Positions 39,664 to 49,979 of a stretch of 64,000 nt of DNA are shown here, one piece after another (the first letter of the stretch is position 1; every line of letters starts with the position of its first letter). The DNA is from Vicia villosa (Eukaryota; Streptophyta; Magnoliopsida; Fabales; Fabaceae), in contig NC_081183.1 in the NCBI RefSeq assembly GCF_029867415.1, positions 34,926,655 to 34,990,654 on the forward strand. Direction: 5' to 3'. The translations under genes were made by a program, and so were the position numbers. The notes under the pieces are model-generated. The model worked only from the letters and a program-made list of their open reading frames with translations, did not search any database and was not told the origin of the DNA.

Positions 39664-41220
39664 ATGAAACTTAGGAGCGGGAATTACACAAAAGAATATA
39701 ACAAACCACTTAGGAGGCGCACATCTAAGATGTCTAATCCTCCTAACCCAAATAATATAGATGTAGTACCCTCAGGGTCTTTAGAGTCCTCAGACACTAT
39801 ACTTACCCAAGTTGAGCCTTATCCTCTGTTGACGAATGCGGCCACGACAGTGTCGGTCACGGGACAAATGGTAACAGATATCCCTGTGCCTCCACCGGGG
39901 CCCCTGGGTCGAGAGTGACAACAAGCATACCATTTAGGCCTAACTTACCACATTTTGGTACTACAGATCCCCTATATGGAATATCGTATTCCTTAATGCC
40001 TGAGTATCAATCGACGTCGAAGGCGGCGTTAGTACCGGATAATGTTCAGAGCGTAAGTTCATCTTTGTAGGGAGCTACACCAAGCGCTCAAAATAGAACC
40101 AATCAAAATAGAGTTGTGTCGTTGTCGAATACTTCTGTAGCAGTACTCAGATAATAAATGGACGATAGTAACCATGAGTTGGTCAATATGTTAACTAACC
40201 AAATGGTACTATTTTCAATCCTATGATGCAAGAGTCCACAGAGTCAAATAGGCAAGTGGTTAATCAGCTAACTCGCCTATGTAATTTCTTGGGGGAACCT
40301 CAAACGCTTGGTCAACAGGCTCCTCAAACAGATAGGCTCAATGTTGTAACCATACAACCAGGGGTAGATCTAGCAGAAGATAAAATAGTACAACAATGTC
40401 AAATTCCCAGGCCTCATCCAAACCTAGGTGGAGTAAGGGAAAGACGCCAACCAGTAATGTTGGTGGGTCGACAACAAGACACTGATCAGATTGTCGATCA
40501 ATATCGACAAGAAGAGACAGCGATAGAGAACAATCTGACAACAGTTGTCGAAAGAATTCTGGCCAGAAATGAAATGTATACTTCATTACAAAGGCCAACA
40601 TATTCTTCCCTGTTAGCTGAGTACATTGTACAAACGGAAAACCCTAGAGGTTGGAAAATACCTAAGTATACCAAGTTTGGGGGAGAAACAGGAGAGTCGA
40701 CCGTCAAACATATAGCTAGATATCTCACAGAGTCGGGGGATATGGCAAACAATGAAAGCCTAAGAGTGAAGCATTTTCCTTCATCCCTCACTAAGGCGGC
40801 ATTCACGTGGTTTACCACTCTGCCCCCTAAATCTATAGACTCATGGTATAAATTGGAAAAACTCTTCCATGAACAATTTTATGAGGGACATTCGAAAATT
40901 AGTTTAGTTGAATTGTCGAATATCAAGATAAGGTTTGCTAAGACCATAGATGACTGTGAAAACAGGTTTAGGTCATTGAAGGCAAAGTGTTTTACGCAGG
41001 TGCCCGAACATGAACTTGTTCAAATGGCTGCGGGGGGTTTAGATTATTCCATCAGGAAGAAAATAGACCCGACATTTGTCAAAAGTATGTCACAACTGAC
41101 TGATAGGGTTCAACACCTTGAACGTCTACGCTTAGAAAAAGTTAGACATACCAAGACTAAGGCTAAGAAAGAAAAAGTAGCCTATGTCGATTATGATGAT
41201 ACAAATCCTATGAAATCGAT
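39664..41220 (+). pseudogene. gag of Tat-lineage fragment D (broken and truncated)
   Basis: N-terminal frame 39,664-39,918 (MKLRSGNYTKEYNKPLRRRT), then stops and frame changes until about 40,220. An open stretch from 40,223 holds the retrotransposon gag domain: WKIPKYTKFGGETGESTVKH, FPSSLTKAAFTWFTTLPPKS, WYKLEKLFHEQFYEG and LAxAGGLDY-type sequence near 41,040 (MAAGGLDYSIRKKIDP), followed by a basic segment KTKAKKEKVAYVD. Homology fades near 41,200, where an unrelated repeat-rich sequence begins. No protease or pol follows. The product would package retroelement RNA in an intact relative; here it cannot be made whole. Confidence 0.8.
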
Positions 41221-42655
41221 TTCCATATATGGTAAATCAATTTCCATGAAGCGTTGTGAACATTTTTAAAAATATTTACTCAAGAACTCTATTTACCTAT
41301 ATAGGAAATTGATTTCCACAACCAAAAATGCAGTTTTCAGAAACGTGAAAATCTGGACACGTAGAGGAAATCGATTTACCCCCTGGGGGAATCGATTTCC
41401 TGAAGCTTCTATGAAAAATATACTTTCTTTTCAAGCCAAAACATATTTGAACTATATGAACAAAAAGGTTAATGCATGCATATGAATCATGGATAATTTT
41501 GAGCACTTATTTATCAATATCAATGCATGCTTGTACCTCTATCAATTAAGACCATGCTTAGTCTTCAAATTTAATCTTGAATAATTTGGTTCTAGCTTTT
41601 GATTATGATAAGACTTGGACACTTGAATTGATAATATGCTCTTGAAGCTTTTCCATACTTTTTGACATGATTATTTGACTTGCACTTTGTCTTCATCAAA
41701 ACACATTGGATGGAGAGTATTGACTTCATAAGATGAAGGAATAGATTCAAGATAAATATAAAAAACATCATCGACTTCATCTTCATTGTCAAAAGAATTA
41801 TTGAATGATGAACACCAAAGGTGTTTTTTTCTCTTCTTTTTGAGCTATATTTCTCTTATAAATAGAGGAATTATCCTTATTTAAAAAAAAATAGAAAACA
41901 TATTTCTAATATACTTTCTCATTCTCCAGTATCTTGTTCGCTCCTTTTCTTTCTTCAAATATTTTCCTTGGTGCTTTGAGAGTGGAGTATACTTGTGAGA
42001 GTTTTGTTGTGGTGTTGGAGTTATGTTTTCAAGAAAACTCTGTCTTTTGTGTAAAATCACTTGGAAGAAGTTGTTGTTTGGTTTGTGAGCTAAACCAGAA
42101 AAAAAATCCTTTTTGGTTTGTGAGATTAGCCAATCAAAAGTTCTATTTGATTCATAAGCTTAGCCCTTGGTACAAACTCTTGTTTGGATCATGAAATTGC
42201 CTATAAAAACTTCCATTTGATTCGTGAGCTCATCCAAGTATGAAAACTCTTGTTTGATTCGTGAGATTATCCGTTAAAATCTCGATTTGATTTGTGAGGT
42301 CATCCCAGTATAAAAGCTCTCGTTTGGTTTGTGAGATTGTTTGTCAAAATATTCATATGGTTCTTGAATTCTGTTTGGTGTAAAAGTTATGTTTGTTTAT
42401 GAGATTATCCTGGTCTAAAATCTTATGTTTGATTTGGAGGATAGCTATTGTAAAACTCATGTTTGATTGTAAGAAGGTTTGTGAGCATAACCTATGAGAA
42501 ACACACATCTCATATAGTTGAAACTCTCAAGAGTAAACTCTTGGGAAAAGAAGTAGGCCAGATGATTAGGTCAAACATGTATAATTCTCTAGTGCAATTC
42601 TCTCAGCCCTTATCTTCTTACATTTCTGTCATTATTTTCTTATGTTTTCTACCCT
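41205..42655. other. Unassigned repeat-rich block between fragment D and the CACTA end
   Basis: No gene is recognised. It begins with several ATCGATTTCC-type near-palindromes (41,214-41,405) and ends with a degenerate tandem repeat of about 35 bp (42,077-42,450). A TATA-like TATAAATAGAGG lies near 41,858, followed by sequence that looks like transcribed LTR, so an LTR of a further retroelement is plausible. No matching second LTR or coding region is present. Confidence 0.4.
42077..42450. repeat. Degenerate 35-bp tandem repeat
   Basis: About eleven spaced units beginning TTTGRTTYGTGAG and alternating between GAGCTCATCC-like and GAGATTATCC-like ends, for example near 42,077, 42,112, 42,146, 42,183, 42,220, 42,255 and 42,289. 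Units are 34-37 bp and have drifted considerably. Confidence 0.6.
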
Positions 42656-43224
42656 CACTATGCCAAATTTGTCTTTTAGCAGCACCCCTACGAAAGCGCT
42701 TTTAGGAAAAAGCGCTGCTATAGGTTTCGCTAAAAACAAAATAAAAAAACACGGAAAAAAGCACTCTTATAGGGGGGTTACGAAAGCGCTTTCAAAAAGC
42801 GCTGGTAAAGGCATGGGTACGAAAGCGCTTTTCAAAAGCGCTCTTATAGGGGGTTATAAAAGCGCTACTATAGGTGTAAGGCTACGAAAGCGCTTTTACC
42901 CTAAAAAGCGCTGGTAAAGGCATGGGTACGAAGGCGCTTTTCAAAAGCGCTGTCATAGCCTTTTTAAAATTAAAAATTTTTAAAAACAAAATTATACTAA
43001 CGCGTTTCACAATCCCTAATTCCTCTTTCTTTGCCATCGCTGCCCAGAAAACTCAGAAAATCTTTCACTGCCATCGCTGCAAACTGCAAACTTCATGCAT
43101 TCAACTTCGAATCTGCAAACTTCACGCATTCACGCATTCAACCGTCGTCGCCCTCACTTCGAATCTGCAGAAACCAATCTCCCACAACTCACGCACAGAA
43201 GAAGTCAAAGAGAGAAGACGAAGG
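42656..43224 (+). mobile_element. CACTA transposon end with subterminal repeats (interrupted)
   Basis: Begins CACTATGCCAAATTTGTCTT at 42,656, the form of a CACTA terminal inverted repeat. For 300 bp it is packed with AAAGCGCTTTT and AAAAGCGCT motifs, often paired as small hairpins and spaced by CTATAGG or GGTAAAGG. Such subterminal arrays bind the transposase in En/Spm-type elements. After 42,970 a transcribed-looking leader rich in CTTCGAATCTGCA and CGCATTCA repeats follows, cut at 43,225 by the Athila LTR. No transposase and no second end are in the window. Confidence 0.8.
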
Positions 43225-44734
43225 TGATAACACGAAAACGTATCGTATATTTAGCTTAATTTACATGCATTATTATTCTATTTTATTTCGATTTTATTAT
43301 TTTATTTTGTATGATGCCGGTATTTCTATTTGTTTTCAGGAATTTATTTAATCGGAGCTCGCAAAAGAAATAGTCGGAAAAAGGACTTAAAATGGAGAAG
43401 AATTGCTTAAAATGCCAATTGCAAGAGGAGGTGCAAATAGGAGAAGAAGCAGGCCCAGAAGAAAGAGGCCCAATGCGCAAGACTGAGTCCAGCACGTGAC
43501 GGATGGCATGCTGAGGTACCTGCCGGTCGACGTACCCCCTCCCTGCCGTACGACACCCCCTTAATAATAGTGTGTGACGTAAGTCACACACTCGAGCCCA
43601 GAAGACGTTCGTCCAGATTTTTCTCCGCCATTTTCTCCTCCGTGAAGAAGCACTGAAACAAATTAAAGAGCCAAATAAAACCTAATGCAACTCTATAAAT
43701 ACCCTTCAAAAATTATTGAGAGGGTTAAGAAGTTTTGCCCTACTACCGTCATTTACATTTTCTCTGCAATTTCCAGCTCAAGTCTACTTCTTCCAAACCA
43801 TTTTCTGCAATAGATTTCCACACCGGAAATACTACTGCAATTCAGTTTCTTTTCCAAGCTTCAGAATTCGTATTAGTTTTAGGAGTAGATTTTGTTTTCA
43901 GCATTTATTTTCGTCCCGGATTCAAGATTTGGTATAGCAAGATTACACTTTCAGTCTGCAAATTTAATTCAGGTTTATTTATTAGCATTAAATTATTATT
44001 GTCTGTTTATGTTAGTTTATAGAATTATGCCCGGAATGTTATTTACCTGCTATATCTATTCTGTTCCGTCTATTAATTTATTTTTATCGGTATGTAAGGT
44101 CACATAACCGAGGGAATCGAGTAACTCTGTCGACGTATTTTATTAATTAAATTTATATATCTGGTATTAATTTCTAATGCTTAATTTAACTGTTTTGTAA
44201 CGAGAGTTAAAAACAATAGAAGTTAGAATCAATAAAAATGAGAGTTTGAGATTTTAACGGGACAGTAGAAATTAAACATTAACTTTAAATACAACGAGAG
44301 CGCTTTAAGGTTAATTAGACTTCATCGGTTTTCAAAAATCATCTTTAAACTTTATTTGATACAGCGAGAGCGCTCACCTAGGTTTAATAATGAGATCAAA
44401 ATCAATAAACACGAGAGTATGAGAGGAAGGTTTTTAAACAAGTGATTTCTACAGAAAGAATATTTTAAATTACGATTCGCGTCGATAGTTTACTAGATCC
44501 CCGACGTCCGACCATTACATACCGATTATATTCCCGCTTATTTAATTAAACTATATCCCTTTTATTTTCCCGTCTGATCAATAATCAAATCAGATATTAG
44601 CCTTAGATTTACGTAGTAACGATTAACTACACTAGGTCGATTCTTAGTCCCTGTGGGTTCGATATCTTTTAAAACTACGCGATAGACTGTGCACTTGCAG
44701 TCATAATCACAGACATACCCCATTTTCGCGATCA
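43225..44734 (+). repeat. 5' LTR of Athila element C
   Basis: 1510 bp from TGATAACACGAAAACG to TCGCGATCA. TATA box TATAAATA at 43,694-43,701. It shares ends and U5 with the LTR of element E, and also has scattered CGAGAGTTTGAGA and CGAGAGCG motifs (44,200-44,420). Confidence 0.9.
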
Positions 44735-44740
44735 AGTTTT

Positions 44741-44758
44741 TGGCGCCGTTGTCGGGGA
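44741..44758 (+). promoter_or_regulatory. Primer-binding site of Athila element C
   Basis: TGGCGCCGTTGTCGGGGA, six bases after the LTR end. It differs from element E by one base. Confidence 0.88.
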
Positions 44759-44831
44759 CTAATTTAGTCGACAATCGTAATTAACTATTACATTGTAGAG
44801 ACTAAGGCAAACTCAATTATTCTAATTCCCT

Positions 44832-46703
44832 TTGTGCATGCCAAGTACTCGCTCTCGAAGTGAAGACTTAGTGCTGCCAATTCCCGAACCGGAGCATTCT
44901 ATCACTGTATCACGTCGATTACGATGTACTCGCACTCTTGTTCCTACTCCTACTTATGAACCAGTTGAAGAATCAAACATGGGAGAACAGCCGTGTCCTC
45001 TCAAATCTTACGCTATTCCTTCGCAAGCTGAACCTCACAATAGCATTGCTGCTCCTGCTATTGAGGCGAACAATTTCGAGCTTAAACCATCACTATTGTC
45101 AGCTGTACAACAAAACCAAATTTCTGGAAATACGACGGAAGATCCTAATCTTCATTTGTTAGTGTTCTTGCAATATGCAGACACTATAAAAGCAAATGGT
45201 GTCAGTTCGGAAGCTATCCGACTGCGCCTTTTTCCTTTTTCACTAAGGGATAGAGCTAGAGCCTGGCTCCAGTCTTTATCCGCCAATTCTATCACGACCT
45301 GGAATGAACTTAAGAAAGTCTTCCTGGCACGTTATTTTCCACCTAGTAAGACTGCCATGCTAAGAGCCCAGATCAATGGGTTTAGACAAAGAGACAACGA
45401 GTCTTTATTCGAAGCGTGGGTGAGATACAAAGACATGGTTAGACTTTGTCCACATCATGGTTTAGAACAATGGTTAATCATCCATACCTTCTACAATGGT
45501 CTCCTCTACAATACGAGACTTACGATTGACGCCGCCGCAGGTGGCGCACTGATGGATAAAGAATATGCTGATGCCTACGCACTTATCGAAAGTATGGCTC
45601 AAAACCATTATCAATGGGGAAGCGAAAGAGCTCAGTCAGAGAAAACTTTTGGAAAGAAATCTTTAGCGAAGAGTGGGATGTACGAGATAAGTAGCCTCGA
45701 CCGTGTTAACGCCAAAGTCGATGCCCTAACTCAGAAGATTGAAAACCTCACTATAGCACCTGTAGCCACCGTGGCTGCTGTTTCCCCCAATTGCGAAATA
45801 TGCGGGACGTCTGGACATGCTGCCCCCGAATGCCAACTTTTGGCAGGAGTTTCCCCCGAACCAGTAAACTATGCTCAAGGAAACCCCTACTCAAACACAT
45901 ATAACCTAGGATGGAAGAATCACCCTAATTTCTCGTACAAGAACAATAATACTTTGTACGCACCTGGTCAAGCACCTAATGTACCACCTGGATATCAAAA
46001 GGCACCATTCGCTTCTCCTAACATCCCTAGAAAGTCTAACTTAGAAAAAATGATGGAAAATTTCATAGCCACTCAAACTCAGACTAATAAGGATTTCATA
46101 AACCAGAACGTGCACACCAATGAGCAAATCAAACAGTTAGCGACTAAAGTAGACGCGTTGGCCACTCACAACAAGATGCTTGAGACACAAATCTCTCAAG
46201 TGGCACAGCAACAAGTACCTACTGTCGCACCTGCTGGGACATTTCCAGGACATCTACAACCAAACCCAAAAGGACATGCTCATGCTATTATTCTGCGAAG
46301 TGGTAGAGAGATGGACGAACTGACTGACCCTAGGCTTAAAAACCCTGCTATGTTCCAAAGCCCTAGGAAGATAACTGAGGAGGAAAGTAGACCCAAGGAT
46401 AAACCGAGTGATCCGAAAGAGAAAGAGGACAAAGAAGGCGAGACGAAGGAGAAAGAAGCACCATACATACCTCCACCACCTTATAAACTACCTATCCCGT
46501 ACCCTCAAAGACTCGAGAAATCTAAAAACATAGGGCAATTTAAGAAATTTGTCGAACTTCTTAAACAGTTAAACATCACAATTCCGTTTACAGAAGCCAT
46601 TACCCAAATGCCCTCATATGCTAAGTTCCTAAAAGAAATCCTATCGAATAAGAAGAAATTGGAAGACAACGTGACCCACTCACTGCCGAATGTAGTGCAA
46701 TAA
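44832..46703 (+). CDS. Athila gag
   Basis: Open frame of 623 codons for the structural gag protein, which should form the cytoplasmic particle. After a short basic N-terminus the capsid-like core runs at about residues 105-270 (AIRLRLFPFSLRDRARAWLQ, TTWNELKKVFLARYFPPSKT, FYNGLLYNTRLTIDAAAGG). A CCHC zinc knuckle sits at about 321-334 (CEICGTSGHAAPEC). A glutamine-rich helical segment (about 400-465) and a charged E/K tail follow, then the conserved KFVELLKQLNITIPFTEA region before the protease. In intact relatives gag runs on into pol; here a frameshift near 46,690 ends it early. The ATG at 44,832 is 73 bases after the primer-binding site and is the first good start. Confidence 0.9.
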   Translation: MCMPSTRSRSEDLVLPIPEPEHSITVSRRLRCTRTLVPTPTYEPVEESNMGEQPCPLKSYAIPSQAEPHNSIAAPAIEANNFELKPSLLSAVQQNQISGNTTEDPNLHLLVFLQYADTIKANGVSSEAIRLRLFPFSLRDRARAWLQSLSANSITTWNELKKVFLARYFPPSKTAMLRAQINGFRQRDNESLFEAWVRYKDMVRLCPHHGLEQWLIIHTFYNGLLYNTRLTIDAAAGGALMDKEYADAYALIESMAQNHYQWGSERAQSEKTFGKKSLAKSGMYEISSLDRVNAKVDALTQKIENLTIAPVATVAAVSPNCEICGTSGHAAPECQLLAGVSPEPVNYAQGNPYSNTYNLGWKNHPNFSYKNNNTLYAPGQAPNVPPGYQKAPFASPNIPRKSNLEKMMENFIATQTQTNKDFINQNVHTNEQIKQLATKVDALATHNKMLETQISQVAQQQVPTVAPAGTFPGHLQPNPKGHAHAIILRSGREMDELTDPRLKNPAMFQSPRKITEEESRPKDKPSDPKEKEDKEGETKEKEAPYIPPPPYKLPIPYPQRLEKSKNIGQFKKFVELLKQLNITIPFTEAITQMPSYAKFLKEILSNKKKLEDNVTHSLPNVVQ

Positions 46704-49700
46704 TCCAAAATAAAATGCCACCTAAGCTGAAAGACCCAGGAAGTTTCTCCATACCTTGCAATATAGGAAAACTTGTCATAGACAAAGCTTTATGCGACTT
46801 AGGAGCTAGTATTAGCCTAATGCCTTTGTCCATTTGCGAGAAACTAAACATGGGAGATCTAAGACCAACCAAGATGTTAGTACAACTTGCAGACCGATCT
46901 GTCAGTATCCTGTAGGTGTTCTTGAAAATGTACCCGTCCGCATCGGACAATTCTACATCCCTACGGATTTCATAATTATGGACATAAAAGAAGACGTCAA
47001 TACTCCTATAATCTTAGGAAGACCTTTCCTAGCTACCGCTGGAGCCATTATAGACGTAAAGAAAGGCAAGTTGACATTCGAAGTAGGTGAGGAGAAGGTC
47101 GAGTTTATTCTAACACAATTCCTTCAAGCCCCAGCTATAGAAGATACATGTTATCTGGTGGATGTTATTGATGAATGTGTAAGAGAGATAGGATTATCAG
47201 AAGAATCTTACTTTGAAGTTATAAAGATTCCGATGCCCCTGATTTTCGAAGATGACAATTGGCGTCCGGAATATCGAGACGATAGTTTAAGCGAATGCTT
47301 AGCTTTAACACCCAACCCTATGCCTTGCCCAAAGAAACCAGCCTTGGACCTTAAACCATTACCCAAGACTCTTAGGTATGAATATCTAGACGATGAGCTC
47401 AAAAGACCAGTAATAGTCAACGCAGAGCTAGGAGCCACAGAGACCGAGGAGCTATTACAAGTATTAAGGAAGTACCCATCTGCGTTAGGATATAACATTG
47501 CTGATCTGAAAGGAATAAGTCCTTCAATATGTATGCATCGCATCATGTTGGAAGAAGATTGCAAAACCTCTTGAGAGCATCAAAAAAGGATTAACCCTAT
47601 CCTGAGCACAATAGTTAAAGATGAAGTTACCAAACTTCTGAATGCTGGAATTATATATCCAATCTCTGATAGTCAATGGGTGAGTCCAGTCCATTGTGTA
47701 CCAAATAAGGGAGGCATAACAGTTACCGTAAACAAGTCAGGCGAATCTATAGCCGAACGAAAGGTGACTGGAGCAAGGATGTGTATTGACTATCGTAAGT
47801 TAAACAAAGCCACGAGGAAAGACCATTTCCCTCTTCCCTTTATTGACCAAATGCTCGAACGCTTAGCAAAACATTCTTATTACTGCTACCTGGATGGTTA
47901 CTCAAGATTCTTTCAAATCCCAATTCACCCTGATGACCAAGAGAAAACAACCTTCACGTGCCCTTATGGAACGTTCGCTTATAGACGAATGCCTTTTGGA
48001 TTATGCAACGCCCCTACGACATTTCAGAGATGCATGATGTCAATTTTCGCTGATTACATAGACAACATCATGGGAGTCTTTATGGACGACTTCTCTGTGT
48101 GTGGGGAAGATTTCGAAGGATGTCTCTCAAATCTAGAAAAAGTATTGGACAGATGTGTACAAGTTAACCTCGTCCTAAACTGGGAAAAGTGTCACTTTAT
48201 GGTTAAACAAGGGATTGTACTTGGACACGTAGTCTCCGAAAGAGGAATTGAAGTCGATAAGTCAAAGATCGAAGTAATAGAAAATCTCCAACCCCCAAAA
48301 ACAGTTAGAGAGATACGAAGCTTCTTAGGACACGCAGGTTTCTACAGAAGATTCATAAAGGACTTTTCTAAGATCTCTAAACCTCTGACTAGCCTCCTAA
48401 TGAAAGACGTTGAGTTTAACTTCAACGATGAATGTCTAGAAGCCTTTGAAGTACTAAAGACAGCCCTGATATCCGCACCCATAATGCAACCACCCGACTG
48501 GAATTTACCATTTGAAATTATGTGTGATGCAAGCGACTATGCTGTAGGAGCTGTCTTAGGCCAAAGGAAAGATAAGAAACTCCACGCAATATATTATGCA
48601 AGTAGGACCTTAGACCCTGCGCAAATGAATTACGCCACAACCTATGGTGGTCATGCAAGCACATCAAAGACATGCGCTAAGATTCTGCAAGCAGGTCTCT
48701 TTTGGCCCAACCTATGGAAGGATGTCCACATCGCTGTTAGAAACTGCGACCGATGTCAGCACACTGGAAAGATATCTAGGCGAGATGAAATGCCACAAAA
48801 GGGCATTTTAGAAGTAGAAATCTTTGATGTGTGGGGAATCGATTTTATGGGACCTTTCCCATCTTCCTTTGGAAATAACTACATACTTGTCGCAGTCGAT
48901 TACGTATCTAAATGGATAGAAGCTGTAGCCTCACCCACAAACGATGCACAAGTAGTTATTAAGCTATTCAAAAATATAATCTTCCTGAGGTTTGGTGTAC
49001 CAAGGTTAGTCATTAGCGACGGAGGGTCCCACTTCATATCTAGAATTTTTGAAAAACTCTTAGTGAAATATGGAGTCCGACACCGTGTAGCAACACCTTA
49101 TCACCCACAAACGAGTGGACAAGTTGAAGTCTCGAATAGATAAATCAAGCAAATGCTTGAAAGGGCTGTTGCCACATCTAGGAAGGATTGGTCAACTAAG
49201 TTACACGAAGCACTATGGGCGTATAGAACCGCCTACAAGACACCAATAGGAACCACGCCCTTCAAATTAGTATACGGTAAATCCTGTCATCTACCGGTGG
49301 AACTAGAGCATAAAGCCTACTGGGCCATAAAAACGTTAAACTTAAGTTACACCGCCGCAAGCGAAAGGAAGCTATTAGATATCAACGAGTTGGAAGAAAT
49401 TAGATTGGATGCTTACGAGAATGCTAGGATTTACAAAGAAAGAACAAAGAAATGGCACGATAAACGCATCTCTAGGAAGGAATTCAATGAAGGAGATGTG
49501 GTGCTACTGTTCAATTCTCGACTTAAGCTATTCCCAGGAAAACTTCGTTCAAGATGGTCTAGTCCATTCGAAGTTACCAAAGTATATCCGAGTGGCGCTG
49601 TCAAAATTAAAGGAAAATCGAGCGATAGCTTCGTTGTAAACGGGCCGCGATTGAAACATTACCATATTGTTGAAAACAAAGACTACACTGATAGTCTTAA

Positions 49701-49728
49701 GCTCGTAGAGTTAATCGTCGAGTCGTAG
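46690..49728 (+). pseudogene. Athila pol (protease, RT, RNase H, integrase), broken
   Basis: Blocks in order: protease with ALCDLGASISLMP (about 46,790); reverse transcriptase with [20 protein letters not shown] (about 47,785), [14 protein letters not shown] and the catalytic FMDD (about 48,083); start of RNase H ([17 protein letters not shown], 48,510); integrase with NCDRCQ (about 48,745), first catalytic D in [10 protein letters not shown], second in ISDGGSHF, E in GQVEVSNR, and a C-terminal region to 49,728 without chromodomain. Damage: frame changes near 46,690 and 46,910, stop codons at 47,572 and 49,141, and a deletion near 48,640 that removes most of RNase H and the first part of the integrase zinc finger. 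The rest of each domain is well preserved, which suggests modest age. Confidence 0.88.
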
Positions 49729-49979
49729 AACTAACCATCGGTTTGTCGAGCTTGCGACGTTAAACAAAGCACTTTCGTGGGAGACAAACCCGCCTTTTAA
49801 CTTTAATTTTCTGTTAAGTTATTTTAGTTTTAAATGTTTTATTAAAAATTATCTTCTTTTCTTTCTGCACTCTTATTTCAAAATACTAACTCTTTGTTTT
49901 AAATCATACTAACTTAAAACTTTTCTTTCTGATTTTATTACAAACTTCCAGGGTACTAACCACTTTTCTGACTTTAGAG
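49729..49979 (+). other. Spacer between pol and the first env-like ORF
   Basis: T-rich spacer with a likely splice acceptor ACTTCCAG at about 49,945-49,952, shortly before the start codon at 49,980. The second env-like ORF has the same ACTTCCAG shortly before its start (about 52,074-52,081). This suggests subgenomic spliced messages for both, as for env-type genes, but is not proof. Confidence 0.45.

Noticed and set aside
38573..41220. Fragment D as the missing 5' end of element A
   Set aside because: A is in minus orientation and D in plus orientation, so they cannot be two ends of one simple insertion. An inversion would be needed and there is no evidence for it.
42642..42917. 91-codon frame rich in KALFKSA repeats
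   Set aside because: Translation of the AGCGCT subterminal array of the CACTA end, not a protein gene.
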